From Paracidovorax citrulli (GTDB lineage Bacteria > Pseudomonadota > Gammaproteobacteria > Burkholderiales > Burkholderiaceae_C): a stretch of 38,064 nt of DNA. Location: contig NZ_FNEY01000039.1 of assembly GCF_900100305.1 (NCBI RefSeq), positions 1-38,064 on the forward strand, read 5' to 3'. Below, piece after piece: positions 1 to 8,560 of this stretch. Under the pieces are notes generated by a model that saw nothing but the letters and a program-made list of their open reading frames with translations, made no database searches and was not told the DNA's origin. The translations under genes and the position numbers were made by a program. The stretch's first letter is position 1. Each line of letters opens with the position of its first letter.

Positions 1-1246
1 CCGAGAGGGACAGCAGCGTGGAATCCGCTCCCTGCGCCGGCTCCTCCAGCACCATGGTGGAGCGCACCGCCAGCGCGGCGGCGTCGATGCCGACCGCCCC
101 GTCCTCCAGGAGCAGCCATGGATCACGGGTGGTAGCCTCGTCGGCGCCTGCGCCAGTCTCCTCCATCAGAACTTGCAGCCCGTGGGCCAGAAAGTCCGCT
201 CCGAAACCAGCATCCGAGACAATCACCTCGTCGGACACCGATGGTGCCGCCGCGTCCGCCGCGGCAATCCGCTCTTCCACGAGGATGTAGCTGGCATCCG
301 AGATCGCGTCGGAGCCAAGGCCGATGGCTTCGATGTCGGCGTAGTAGGACGCCCCACCGAACGCCGGCAACGTGACGCGAAACGCCGGGAGTTCCAACGT
401 TTCGCCTTCTGAGGCCACAAGCAGCGCAGGAAAAGCGATCACGGCTTCGTTGTGCTCATCCTGCGATGCATTGACCGCCATGGGCAGCATCGAGACGTCC
501 ACGGATGCGGGCACCTCAACACCGCCTGCGGCATAGACCACCATCGCTGGGAAGCTGACCTCGGTGCCTTCAACGGAAGTTCCCTGGGCAGCAAAGACCG
601 CCATCGGCTCCAGCGACACCAGCGCAGAGGCGTAATCGCCCTGGCTCGCCGAGATGGACATGGGCTGGAACTGCAGCAGCACCGGCTCTGCGTCTGGCGG
701 GCCCAGCCGCACCGTCATCGGCTCGAAGGAAACACGCGCCTCGGCATGCTGCTCCTGGGATGCCCTGACCAGCATGGGAGGCATCGCGACGTATGCGGCG
801 CCGCCACTCTCGATCCGATGCAGGTCCGCGTCGTCGATGCTGTCCGTCCCGCCCAGCAGTGAGGCATCCAGGAACACGCCGTACAGGCTGGGCGCCGAGC
901 TGGCATAGATGAGGGTGCCAGGCAGTGCGAACGGCAGGCCATCCACACGGGTTTCGCCGTTCCCCCTGCAATAGAACACCTTGCCACCGGCCCTCACGAT
1001 GTAGAAGGTCTCATCGGAGCTGTAGCCGGTCCATGCCGTGCGAGCGATGCCGGATTCGAGCACCCTAACCCGACCTGCGCTGAACGACAGAGCGTGCAGG
1101 ATCTCGTCGGGATCGGCGGACCTGTCGGTATTGTTGAGGCCAGCGACAACCCCTGCAACACCACCGGGCACACGGAAGCTGAACCAGCCGTCTCCGGAAA
1201 GGCCCAGGATGCTGCGCGCCCCCGAAATCCACGTGAGAGATGCCAT
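1..1246 (-). CDS. Repeat-containing tail or fibre protein, C-terminus beyond the window
   Basis: The frame is open from the ATG at 1246 to the left edge, giving at least 415 residues with no stop. Residues about 150-300 contain roughly eight tandem units of 19-21 residues. Each unit begins with an aromatic or aliphatic residue, then x-P-[MA]-x-V-x-A-S, as in FEPMTV, FQPMSI, LEPMAV and MLPMAV. This looks like a beta-rich solenoid. The rest is rich in Asp, Glu and Ala. The gene lies 4 bp after the proline-rich gene at the end of a structural operon, so a virion appendage role is inferred. No family was recognised. Confidence 0.75.
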   Translation of the reverse strand, partial: MASLTWISGARSILGLSGDGWFSFRVPGGVAGVVAGLNNTDRSADPDEILHALSFSAGRVRVLESGIARTAWTGYSSDETFYIVRAGGKVFYCRGNGETRVDGLPFALPGTLIYASSAPSLYGVFLDASLLGGTDSIDDADLHRIESGGAAYVAMPPMLVRASQEQHAEARVSFEPMTVRLGPPDAEPVLLQFQPMSISASQGDYASALVSLEPMAVFAAQGTSVEGTEVSFPAMVVYAAGGVEVPASVDVSMLPMAVNASQDEHNEAVIAFPALLVASEGETLELPAFRVTLPAFGGASYYADIEAIGLGSDAISDASYILVEERIAAADAAAPSVSDEVIVSDAGFGADFLAHGLQVLMEETGAGADEATTRDPWLLLEDGAVGIDAAALAVRSTMVLEEPAQGADSTLLSLS

Positions 1247-1250
1247 ACCG

Positions 1251-1556
1251 CTACTTCAGAGTTCGGAAGTTGATGAAGGTGGTTGCCAGAGGATTGAGCT
1301 GCCACTGCCCGCGCATGTCGCAAGACAGCCCGTGCACCACGCCCAAGTCCCCCGAGAGCCGCTGAATCGACATGCGCGTCTGCCCCGGCCTGCACACCGC
1401 CCCCGGCGGTAGCGTCGTCACCGGGGCGGTGGGCTTCGGCGACGGGGGCGCAGGTATCGGCGACGGCGGGTAAACCGTCGGCGTGGGCGGCTTCGGAGGT
1501 TGAGCCGGAGGCGGTGGCGCAGGCGGTGGAGGCGCTGCGCGGATGAGCTTGCTCAT
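1251..1556 (-). CDS. Small proline-rich phage protein
   Basis: This encodes 101 residues starting MSKLIRAAPP. Residues 8-45 are almost entirely proline with Ala, Thr, Lys and Ser, which predicts an extended polyproline linker. The C-terminal 50 residues are more ordinary and contain two cysteines that could form a disulfide. The ATG overlaps the stop of the upstream gene by 4 bases (ATGA), so the two are probably translationally coupled. The position between two tail-type genes suggests a small virion or linker protein. The function is unknown. Confidence 0.65.
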   Translation of the reverse strand: MSKLIRAAPPPPAPPPPAQPPKPPTPTVYPPSPIPAPPSPKPTAPVTTLPPGAVCRPGQTRMSIQRLSGDLGVVHGLSCDMRGQWQLNPLATTFINFRTLK

Positions 1557-1993
1557 TGCAGCGTCGGCAGAGCCACCGCGAAATAGTTAAGGGTCCACGG
1601 CTGCCCGGCGGTGAACAGCGTGTTCGACACGTTCATGTCGGCGTTGATGGCCGCAATCGTTCCCTGCAGCCGAGGCACGGTGGTGCTTGCAGAGCCGTCG
1701 TCCGAGGCGGGCGAGAGCCGGAAATAGGTTGCGGAGCCGGTGGTAGGAATGGAGTTGGTCTTCCACACCTGCGCGGTGTCCTTCGAGAGGATGCCGCCCG
1801 CGGCCGCGCCGAAGTTCAGGCCGCCCGAGCCGCCGTTGTCGGTGAGCGTCGCGAGCAACGTTCCGCTCACGGCTGCATCAGCGTCATCGGGCACAGCGCC
1901 GCCGTAGATCTTGAGCACGCTGCCTTGCAGCGCTTCCTTGAAACCAGTGGATTCCAGCATGCCATTGCGCAAACCGGTCGAGAACTTTGCCAT
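1553..1993 (-). CDS. Small tail-module protein, paralogue of the next upstream gene
   Basis: This encodes 146 residues. The N-terminal pattern is S/T-G-L-R, then LQxxxL/IK/RIYxGxxP, ADxA and GxLLA. The adjacent 150-residue protein encoded at 2004-2456 has the same pattern, so the two look like a divergent tandem duplication. The centre is Gly and Ser rich, and the C-terminus ends in alternating hydrophobic residues (NYFAVALP), like small beta-sandwich virion proteins. The start is supported by AAGGAG upstream. The role in the tail or adhesin module is inferred from context. Confidence 0.7.
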   Translation of the reverse strand: MAKFSTGLRNGMLESTGFKEALQGSVLKIYGGAVPDDADAAVSGTLLATLTDNGGSGGLNFGAAAGGILSKDTAQVWKTNSIPTTGSATYFRLSPASDDGSASTTVPRLQGTIAAINADMNVSNTLFTAGQPWTLNYFAVALPTLQ

Positions 1994-2003
1994 GTGAGGC
2001 TCC

Positions 2004-2456
2004 TTATTCAGCGGGAAGAACGAGGTTGAAAAGCGCCACGGCCCGATTGGTGTCCGTGGTGATGGAGTCCATGCCGAGCAGCAGGCTTTCGCCTACTGCA
2101 CCGTCCATGCGCGGGAAATAGTCGGAGAAGGTGTCGGGATCGCGTTCCGCGCCACCGACGAAGCGCCACCAGCCCGGGATGCCATTGGCAACGCCACGGA
2201 TGACCCAATTGCCGGCCTTGACCAAAGCGCCAGGGTCATCGCCTCCGGCTACGCCCAAGCCACCAGTGGGAGTGCCTGGCACCGGCGTGACGCCGTCGGC
2301 GCTGACGATCGCCAGAAGCACACCGGGCGGGGCCTCGTCGGCCGTGCGGGGCTGAGAGCCGCTGTAGATGCGGATGTGCCCGTACTGCAGCATCGACCCC
2401 AACCCGTAGTTGGTGACGATGGCGCGGCGCAGGCCCGAGCTGAGTCGAATGGTCAT
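2004..2456 (-). CDS. Small tail-module protein, tandem paralogue
   Basis: This encodes 150 residues starting MTIRLSSGLRR. It shares the order SGLR, LQ-x-IRIYSG, P-x-x-ADEA and GVLLA with the 146-residue product of the following gene. The C-terminal half has an aromatic patch (GIPGWWRF) and ends NRAVALFNLVLP. The ATG overlaps the upstream stop by 4 bases, placing it in the tail operon. No enzymatic motif is visible. It is most likely a structural or adhesin-associated protein, which is inferred. Confidence 0.7.
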   Translation of the reverse strand: MTIRLSSGLRRAIVTNYGLGSMLQYGHIRIYSGSQPRTADEAPPGVLLAIVSADGVTPVPGTPTGGLGVAGGDDPGALVKAGNWVIRGVANGIPGWWRFVGGAERDPDTFSDYFPRMDGAVGESLLLGMDSITTDTNRAVALFNLVLPAE

Positions 2457-5194
2457 AGCACTCCGATGGGCAAGATGTTCTGGGCGAGATCCGGAATGCC
2501 CGTGATCTGCTCCAGGGGAAGCGAAGAGTGGCGGATGAACTCGTCATCGCCGTACCAGGCGGTGCCATAGTCCGGCCCCACCCGAATGGTGTTGCTCACC
2601 TTGCCGGCATAGACGAACTCGTCCCGATGGAACGCTGCCAGGAAATCGACGGAGGCCTGGCTGCCGAGCGACATGGGCACGCCATGCGATACGCTCGTGC
2701 CGACTTGGCTGTGGCGCTGGCTGAACGTGGCCCCGTGCATCTGAACGTCTGCGCTATAGGCGCACATCCCGACGAGGCTCGCTTTATGCGTCACGGCCGC
2801 CACGGCGGTCTCCCCTGCGGGGTTCACCCGGATGCGGCGGGTGCCGTCAGCGGAGCGGAGAACCGCCATTGGCAGGAAGCTGGTGAAGCCCACGCCTATG
2901 TTCGTGTTCGTCCAACCCTGTGAGGCTCGGCCGGCCGCCTCCTCGTCCCCCGTGGGGAAGAGCACGTTTTCCTTGGACTTCACAGTCTGCCCCTGGATGA
3001 CGATGGACATGCTGCAGGTGCGGGGATTGAGTCCTCCTACGTCGTAGCCGGTGCCCTGCATTTCGTATCGCATCAGGGCGGTCCGCACGGGGCGCAAGAT
3101 GTCCAAATACAGAAGGTGGCAGAAGTAGCCCGACACCGTGAAGCTCTCATCCGTGTCGGTGTTGGTGACGGGCAGTCGCGTCCCGTCCGGGAACACGAGG
3201 GTGCTGCGCAGGCGGGTGCGTTCGTAATAGGTCGCCGGCCCGGTCGTGGTGCCGGCTCCGGGTTCATCCTGGAACAGCTCGGAATCCACCTCCACCGATG
3301 CGTACACAATAGACTCGCCCTGATAGTCGGCGAAGAGGCGGTACGAACCGCGGCAGGCCCTGCGCATCCAGGTGCTGCCCCACCCTACCGTCACATCCAG
3401 GCTCTGCTGCAGCACCTCGGCAAATGTGCCGCCGTGCCACTCCACGAAGTGCAGCACCTCTCCCCATACCCGCTCCGCATCCGTCGTTGCCGTCGTCACC
3501 GGGTCGCCGACGCCTCCATCGGCTGCGTAGGTGCCGAAATGCGACTCGGTGATGATCTGGTCTTCCGAAACCGCCTCGGTGTACGAGATCACCATTCGCG
3601 CGCCCGATTCGGAGAACTTCGGGTAGGACACTTGGCCCAGGTTGTCGGGCAGGCGGAAGCGTCCAAGCTCCTGCCGCGTGGCGTAGAAGTCGTGGGCCAG
3701 CCCCTGAAAGAGCACGATGAACTGCGGCCCCTCTGCAGCTTTCTGCCGGGCGAGGCCGGCGACCCTGAGCATGCGCCGGCCGCTCGCGGTTTGGAACCGG
3801 GCCGCGAGTGGGGTGAACAGCTCGGACAGGTTGTCATGGACCTCGATCGCGCGTCCCTTGAACCGCACGCGCGCCATTCCGCTGCCAAGATGCAGATCGA
3901 TGGTCGGTATGAAGTAGCCGTGGCCCTGGGTGTAGAAAACCGATTCGATCCCGACTCTCTCATCTTCCGGCCCCTCCTGACCCGGCACGGAAGGCAAAAC
4001 GAAGTTCTCCATGCCCATGAAGATTTGCGAGGCCTCGGAGCCCACCACGGGCGGGACGAGATCCTGAAATTCACTGTCGAGCGAGTACGGAGGCACCTGG
4101 CGTTTCTCAATGCCCACGCCTGCGTTGTTGCGCGTTGCGCTGTCGAGCGTGGGCCACATCTCATCCGCCGCCCAGTCCCGAACCATGTTGGCATAGTGGG
4201 CAGGAGAGCCGCGCCACCACTCCACGGCTTCCGCACCGAAGCGGGCGGATTGCACGTCGGTAGCAGTCGTCAGAAAGATGTTCTCGCCAGCAGGCGATGT
4301 GGGCGTGAGGATTCCAACCGATCCGCGCAGCCCGGCCCGGGTTGCATATCGGTCTTGCTCAAAGCTCAAATGCCCATCCCTGAAGCTCCGGCTGTCGTGC
4401 CCCAGCACCTTGGCTGTCTTGTTCAGGTACAGCACCAGCTCGGACAGCATGCCCTCGTAGCCGCGCAATGGCGGGTGCACCTCACCGCGTCCAGCAGCCG
4501 CGCGGATGAGGTTGGTTTCTTCGCGGATCGACTTGTGGACGTCCAGCTCGGCGCGTGCCGCGCTGGTGGGTCGGTGGCAATACCACGTGGCGGTTTCGGC
4601 CTCACTGTAATTGCGCTGCCAGCGGGCACGGAACTGCGGCTTCACGCGGCCATCCACGCGCGCGCCGATCACGAACTCGCCGCGCGCCTCCCAGTCCATG
4701 TAGAAGAGCGGCGCCGCGCAGTAGTTGCGGTGCGTTGCGCTCACCTTGCCGCCAGCGGCGCGAAGCACGGCATCCGGGTACTGGTTGTCCTTGAACCGGT
4801 TGATGATGACCTGCCGCAGAGGGCCCAAGGGCGTGCCCAAACCATCCGACGTGTTCGGCATCCCATAGCCCAACGGCGCGGCGGGTGAGCGCGGGGTGAT
4901 GACGAAGCCCTCCGGGAACCACACGAGACGCGAGATGGCGCCGATTGGCTCCTCCTGCGGCACCTCCTGCCGGTCCGCGCGCATGGTCACCCGCTCCACG
5001 GGGCCCGCAAGCTGTGCCGTGACCACTGAGCCGTCTCCCATCTCACGCCGCATGCCCAGCACAGGCACGCCCGACGCACCTGCGAGCAGCTTCGCCTGGA
5101 ACATCAGGCGGCGCGCCTCGGCATCGAGCGACTGGGAATCGCCGTTGCCAGAGGTGGCGCGCCCTGGCGCCGTGAACGGAAGCCGGTCGGTCAT
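2453..5194 (-). CDS. Large tail protein with internal CAP-like domain
   Basis: This encodes 913 residues from MTDRLPFTAPG. The start at 5194 is chosen because it lies 1 nt after the upstream stop, whereas a start at 5263 would overlap that gene heavily. Residues about 222-360 resemble the CAP/SCP/PR-1 superfamily. They contain an N-L-I-R-x-x-x-G-R opening, a His in GHLSF, a D-R-Y-x-x-R-x-G segment, the GENI motif near residue 302, a V-E-W-W segment, SPAHYANM near 328-336 and G-V-G-I near 358. The flanking regions are beta-rich and unrecognised. A distal tail or host-contact role is inferred from operon position and size. Confidence 0.75.
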   Translation of the reverse strand: MTDRLPFTAPGRATSGNGDSQSLDAEARRLMFQAKLLAGASGVPVLGMRREMGDGSVVTAQLAGPVERVTMRADRQEVPQEEPIGAISRLVWFPEGFVITPRSPAAPLGYGMPNTSDGLGTPLGPLRQVIINRFKDNQYPDAVLRAAGGKVSATHRNYCAAPLFYMDWEARGEFVIGARVDGRVKPQFRARWQRNYSEAETATWYCHRPTSAARAELDVHKSIREETNLIRAAAGRGEVHPPLRGYEGMLSELVLYLNKTAKVLGHDSRSFRDGHLSFEQDRYATRAGLRGSVGILTPTSPAGENIFLTTATDVQSARFGAEAVEWWRGSPAHYANMVRDWAADEMWPTLDSATRNNAGVGIEKRQVPPYSLDSEFQDLVPPVVGSEASQIFMGMENFVLPSVPGQEGPEDERVGIESVFYTQGHGYFIPTIDLHLGSGMARVRFKGRAIEVHDNLSELFTPLAARFQTASGRRMLRVAGLARQKAAEGPQFIVLFQGLAHDFYATRQELGRFRLPDNLGQVSYPKFSESGARMVISYTEAVSEDQIITESHFGTYAADGGVGDPVTTATTDAERVWGEVLHFVEWHGGTFAEVLQQSLDVTVGWGSTWMRRACRGSYRLFADYQGESIVYASVEVDSELFQDEPGAGTTTGPATYYERTRLRSTLVFPDGTRLPVTNTDTDESFTVSGYFCHLLYLDILRPVRTALMRYEMQGTGYDVGGLNPRTCSMSIVIQGQTVKSKENVLFPTGDEEAAGRASQGWTNTNIGVGFTSFLPMAVLRSADGTRRIRVNPAGETAVAAVTHKASLVGMCAYSADVQMHGATFSQRHSQVGTSVSHGVPMSLGSQASVDFLAAFHRDEFVYAGKVSNTIRVGPDYGTAWYGDDEFIRHSSLPLEQITGIPDLAQNILPIGVL

Positions 5195-5195
5195 G

Positions 5196-5783
5196 TCAGG
5201 CGGCCAGGGGCTGCAGCCGGATGCGGTAGCCGATTTCGACCTTGTCGCCGTCGAAATACACACGGTCCTTGGAGAACCGCGCGACCGACACCAGCGTCCC
5301 CGACGTGCTGCCCTTGATGGATTCGGACAGGAGAGCCGCGCCGCGCACCGTCAGCGAGGTGGCGGTGGCCACCGTGAAGACCGCCTTGTTTGCGACGGCG
5401 TCGATCACGCCATTTGCTGCAGCGCCGGGCACCCACAGTTGGCGCAGGCCCTCGGAGTAGCCTTCCGTGTTGCTGGTGATCTCGGTAGCCGCTGCCGAGA
5501 ACGTGGCCGCCGTCACCGCGTCGGTCGGCGTGTACGCGCCGGAGAAAAGCGCGATGTAGAACTGCGGGTGGACCGTGCCGCCAGCCAGCGCGGCCGACAG
5601 CAAGTAGTTGAACCCCTGGGTGGGAATGCGGTTGCGCTCGACCTCGGCCGGCCCGCCGTTCACGGCAATGGTGTACTCGCCGCAGGCCTTGATGCCCAGG
5701 TCGTGGGCTAGCAACAGCCCGTCTTCCGTCTCATCGAAGCGCTGGCGGTCCAGCGCGCGTGCGATTGCGTGTGTTTTCAACAT
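5196..5783 (-). CDS. Phage structural protein (tail module)
   Basis: This encodes 195 residues starting MLKTHAIARAL. The second half resembles small phage virion proteins: a HPQFYIALFSG strand, a segment starting TSLTVRGAALLS, and the ending YFDGDKVEIGYRIRL. The last pattern recalls the G-D-x-[LV]-x-[VI]-x-Y-x-I endings of tail or head-completion proteins. The start overlaps the upstream stop by 7 bases and the stop lies 1 nt before the CAP-like gene. No enzymatic motif is seen. The exact role is unknown. Confidence 0.7.
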   Translation of the reverse strand: MLKTHAIARALDRQRFDETEDGLLLAHDLGIKACGEYTIAVNGGPAEVERNRIPTQGFNYLLSAALAGGTVHPQFYIALFSGAYTPTDAVTAATFSAAATEITSNTEGYSEGLRQLWVPGAAANGVIDAVANKAVFTVATATSLTVRGAALLSESIKGSTSGTLVSVARFSKDRVYFDGDKVEIGYRIRLQPLAA

Positions 5784-7006
5784 GGGTATCCCTCGTTGGT
5801 TGAGTCAAGAGCCACGCCGACGATCGGCGAAGGCGAGGAAGCCGTGAGCGTGACAACCTGACGGATGCCGCCGCGCAGCAGCAGAACGGACCGCCCGGCG
5901 ATGTCGGGCGAGAGCCTGATGCGGCCAGGCTGCAGCGGTCGGGCGACCCCGCCCGGGGCCCCGGCGAAGTACCCTTCCTCACTCAGCCATACGGCTTGAG
6001 CGCCCTGCCCATCGCCGGCAAGCTGATCGGCTGGTACGAGAAGAGAGGAACAATGGACGGCCTTGGCCGACGAGGCGAGCGACTGCGTCCAGGCGGAAGG
6101 ATCCGAACCGCCCAGCCACCACACCCCGCGGCTGTCTCCGACGTAGGCGCCGCCTTCCACCAGCTCAACAAAGCGGATGCGGCCAACGAAGCGGACGAAG
6201 CCCCGGCGCGGAGCGATGAGGTGCGGGCGAAGCGGTTCCGAGAACCATAGGGTGTCTCCGGAGGCCACGTAGATCCGCCCCGCGTAGGCCCGAACCAAGT
6301 GCCCGCTCGGGAAGGGCGCCAAGTCCAGGGTTTCGCAAAGGGCGCCGCCCGGATAGACGGTGAGCGCATAGTCAGCGGACAGGGCCTCGAACTCCTCGGC
6401 CAGGTAGAGCACGTCACCATCTGGAGGCGTCACATACGCCCTGTAGCGATACCCTGGGGCCACCGTCAGGCCGGTGAGCCTGAGCCCTGCCGAGGTATCG
6501 GCCTGGCCGACGATGCACGCCGCGGATTCCTCGCCATTGCCGTCAACCAGCGAGATGGCCACCGTGTAGCGGCCCGGCGTCAACGTTCCGGAATCCCGCG
6601 CCTGTACTTCCGGAAGCGCGTCGGGCAGTTGGACGCCGGCGGGCGTCGCCAAGTCTCGACCGGGATCCATGGCCAGCAGCCCTTTGGCGCACACGACATA
6701 GAGGCGCCCGTTGTACTCAGTGAAGGCCACGGGCCCCAGGCCGATCTGCGCGACCATGAGGCTGGCGTACGTACGGGTGTCCACCTGCAGGAGCGCGTCC
6801 CCGCGAACCACCAGAAGTTTCCCGCCGAAGGCATGTGCGTGGGTGAAGCCCGTGCCCACGGCCACCGGCGTGTAACCGTCGCGCCGTCGGAACTGTCCGC
6901 TGCGATCGATGTCCACGTTGATTGCTTCGCGGACGGTTCCCGCCGGCATCTCCACCTCGTCGGAGAGCAGGTCCATACCCAGCACCGGCAGTGGTATGCG
7001 CGCCAT
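5777..7006 (-). CDS. Beta-propeller-like tail or stabilisation protein
   Basis: This encodes 409 residues starting MARIPLPVLGM, with the ATG overlapping the upstream TGA by one base. The N-terminus has an INVDIDRSGQFRRRDGY segment. It is followed by repeated short strands such as GGKLLVVRGDALLQVD, NGRLYVVCAKGLLAMD, AGRIYVASGDTLWFSE and GGAYVGDSRGVWWLGG. These look like propeller blades, as in podovirus nozzle or DNA-stabilisation proteins. A fibronectin-like insert (GRYTVAISLVDGNGEES) is also present. The fold and neck or tail position are inferred, with no family assigned by search. Confidence 0.75.
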   Translation of the reverse strand: MARIPLPVLGMDLLSDEVEMPAGTVREAINVDIDRSGQFRRRDGYTPVAVGTGFTHAHAFGGKLLVVRGDALLQVDTRTYASLMVAQIGLGPVAFTEYNGRLYVVCAKGLLAMDPGRDLATPAGVQLPDALPEVQARDSGTLTPGRYTVAISLVDGNGEESAACIVGQADTSAGLRLTGLTVAPGYRYRAYVTPPDGDVLYLAEEFEALSADYALTVYPGGALCETLDLAPFPSGHLVRAYAGRIYVASGDTLWFSEPLRPHLIAPRRGFVRFVGRIRFVELVEGGAYVGDSRGVWWLGGSDPSAWTQSLASSAKAVHCSSLLVPADQLAGDGQGAQAVWLSEEGYFAGAPGGVARPLQPGRIRLSPDIAGRSVLLLRGGIRQVVTLTASSPSPIVGVALDSTNEGYPC

Positions 7007-7833
7007 CAGGCCACCTCCCTCGCATTCCGCAGGTCGCGCCACCAAGCCGGACTCACGCCCTCCGAATGCCATGCGATCGCCCCATATGCGCCGCTTGAAG
7101 CCGTCACGGTGAGGAACAACTCGTTTCCAAGCGGAATGCCGCCGGCGGTTCCCCTGACCACCGTCACGCCCGGAGAAAACACGTTCGCCCGCACAGATCC
7201 TTCGGCGTTTGCTCCGGTGCCGGTCTGCGTGGAGTGCTCGATCTCCCCGCCATCGGCCGGCGTGAAGGTGATGGCGTACTGAACCAGCGTGCCGCCGGCT
7301 CCTCCCTCGACGCCGAAATACACGTAGTCGTCGCCGAAGAAGCTTTCGTTCTGCCCCGCGTTCGTCGCCAGGAACGGCGCCTGTGCGGGATGCCCTTGGG
7401 GCCCTACGGAGCCCCAGCCCATCTTCGTCGGCGGAACCGGTTGCGGCCCGCTCGCCCCCTCGGCGTACCAAGACCCGGAGCCATAGGCACCGTCAACGCC
7501 CGTGATCACATAGAAGAGCTTGTTGCCGGAGACCTGGGGCGCGATGACTTCGATTTCCACGACGCCGGCATTCAGCGGCCCACCGCCGAAGTCTGGCACA
7601 TAGAAGCTCATCGGATCCGAGGATCCGGAGATGGTCGAAACAACAGGCTCGCTGCCGTCTTCCGGCGTGAACGTCAGCCGTACGGTGTATCCCTCCGGGT
7701 CGCCGTCGGCGACGACGAAGCCGAAGTACCCGACCACGTATCGACCCATGGAGCCGCTGCCAAAGTTGTCGGTGCTCGCCGGCGGCTCCATGCGGTTTGC
7801 GCCACCCAGCCAGCCCAGAAGAGGAGCGCTCAT
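7006..7833 (-). CDS. Tandem-domain structural protein
   Basis: This encodes 275 residues starting MSAPLLGWLGG. The protein contains two similar halves of about 105 residues. Each has a GYFGF or VYFGV strand, then TFTPxDGxE, a central Ser/Gly segment, a GNKLFYVIT or GNELFLTVT strand, and GAYGxxxWxxEG at the end. This indicates an internal duplication of an Ig-like beta-sandwich. The start overlaps the glycosyltransferase stop by 4 bases. A virion role is inferred from position. Confidence 0.7.
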   Translation of the reverse strand: MSAPLLGWLGGANRMEPPASTDNFGSGSMGRYVVGYFGFVVADGDPEGYTVRLTFTPEDGSEPVVSTISGSSDPMSFYVPDFGGGPLNAGVVEIEVIAPQVSGNKLFYVITGVDGAYGSGSWYAEGASGPQPVPPTKMGWGSVGPQGHPAQAPFLATNAGQNESFFGDDYVYFGVEGGAGGTLVQYAITFTPADGGEIEHSTQTGTGANAEGSVRANVFSPGVTVVRGTAGGIPLGNELFLTVTASSGAYGAIAWHSEGVSPAWWRDLRNAREVA

Positions 7834-8429
7834 GCCCGGCCCTCCCTGTGCTCGATCTCTATCCAACGGCGTGCCATCACCTGGGCGGTGAGCATGCGCG
7901 GGTCGCGGCTCCAGCCATTCGCGCGCCTGTTCCAGATGTAGCCGACCCTGGGCACGTAGGCCGCGCCGGCCGCGCCCATGGCCCAGTACAGCATGTGCTC
8001 CGTCCAGTAGGTTCCCCGCGGCAGCCTGGCTGCAGCAGCCTTCGCGCTGATGGTGCGCATCAGCACCAGGTGGTGCAACCCCATGGGACCGCAACGGTGC
8101 CGATCACGGTCGTAGTCGTACCAGGAGCGCCGCACATCGGCGCGCCCGGGCTCGCGCAGAATCTCATCCGTGTACGCCAGGGGAACCGCCATCGCGTCCG
8201 CCCGAGTTGCGCACACCTGCAGCACGTCCAGATAGTCCGCGGGCAGTTCGTCATCGTCATCCAGGAAGAAGCACCAGGGGGTACGGACTGCGCCGAGCGC
8301 ATCGAGCCTCGCAGCATGCAGATCCGCCGGGTTCCTGAGCGTCTGCACGCGACCAAGCACCTCCAGCCCCGGCAACTCAATGCACACCGGGGAAGCGGAG
8401 AGGACGATGGCGGTGATGAGGGAAGACAT
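7830..8429 (-). CDS. Small GT-A type glycosyltransferase
   Basis: This encodes 199 residues from MSSLITAIVLSASP, with an alternative ATG at 8447. The N-terminal strand, then VRTPWCFFLDDDDELP at residues 49-63, matches GT-A (GT2-like) nucleotide-sugar transferases, with DDDD at 57-60 as the metal-binding acidic motif. A later TEHMLYWAMG (143-152) could supply the acceptor-side acidic residue. There are no membrane segments, so it is likely cytoplasmic. Its place in the virion operon suggests that it glycosylates a virion protein, but the substrate is unknown. Confidence 0.75.
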   Translation of the reverse strand: MSSLITAIVLSASPVCIELPGLEVLGRVQTLRNPADLHAARLDALGAVRTPWCFFLDDDDELPADYLDVLQVCATRADAMAVPLAYTDEILREPGRADVRRSWYDYDRDRHRCGPMGLHHLVLMRTISAKAAAARLPRGTYWTEHMLYWAMGAAGAAYVPRVGYIWNRRANGWSRDPRMLTAQVMARRWIEIEHREGRA

Positions 8430-8430
8430 G

Positions 8431-8532
8431 TCAGCAGAGCACCGCATTCATGTGCGGGGGTTCTTGTCGCGTTGTGCGACGCAGATCGGAGTCCCACAGC
8501 GGGCCGAAATAGGCCGTGAAAGCACGCTCATC
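8431..8532 (-). pseudogene. Partial duplicate of the 3' end of the adaptor gene
   Basis: Read on the minus strand, this segment encodes ERAFTAYFGP, LWDSDLRRTTR and QEPPHMNAVLC before a stop. It closely copies the adaptor C-terminus (ERAFTAYFGP, MPDADLRRDTR, ADVQHFNRGVLP). No start codon lies in this frame. It is reached from the adaptor frame only by a +1 shift near a run of six G at the adaptor end. A separate 38-codon ORF (ATG at 8564) crosses the segment in another frame. A degenerate tandem duplication is the simplest reading. Confidence 0.6.
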
Positions 8533-8560
8533 AGGTCGATGTGCATGGTTGCGGTATCGG

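Noticed and set aside
3116-4888. Long plus-strand ORF (590 codons)
   Set aside because: It is antisense to the CAP-like tail gene, is Arg/His/Ala-rich and lacks a ribosome site, and GC-rich DNA often keeps such frames open.
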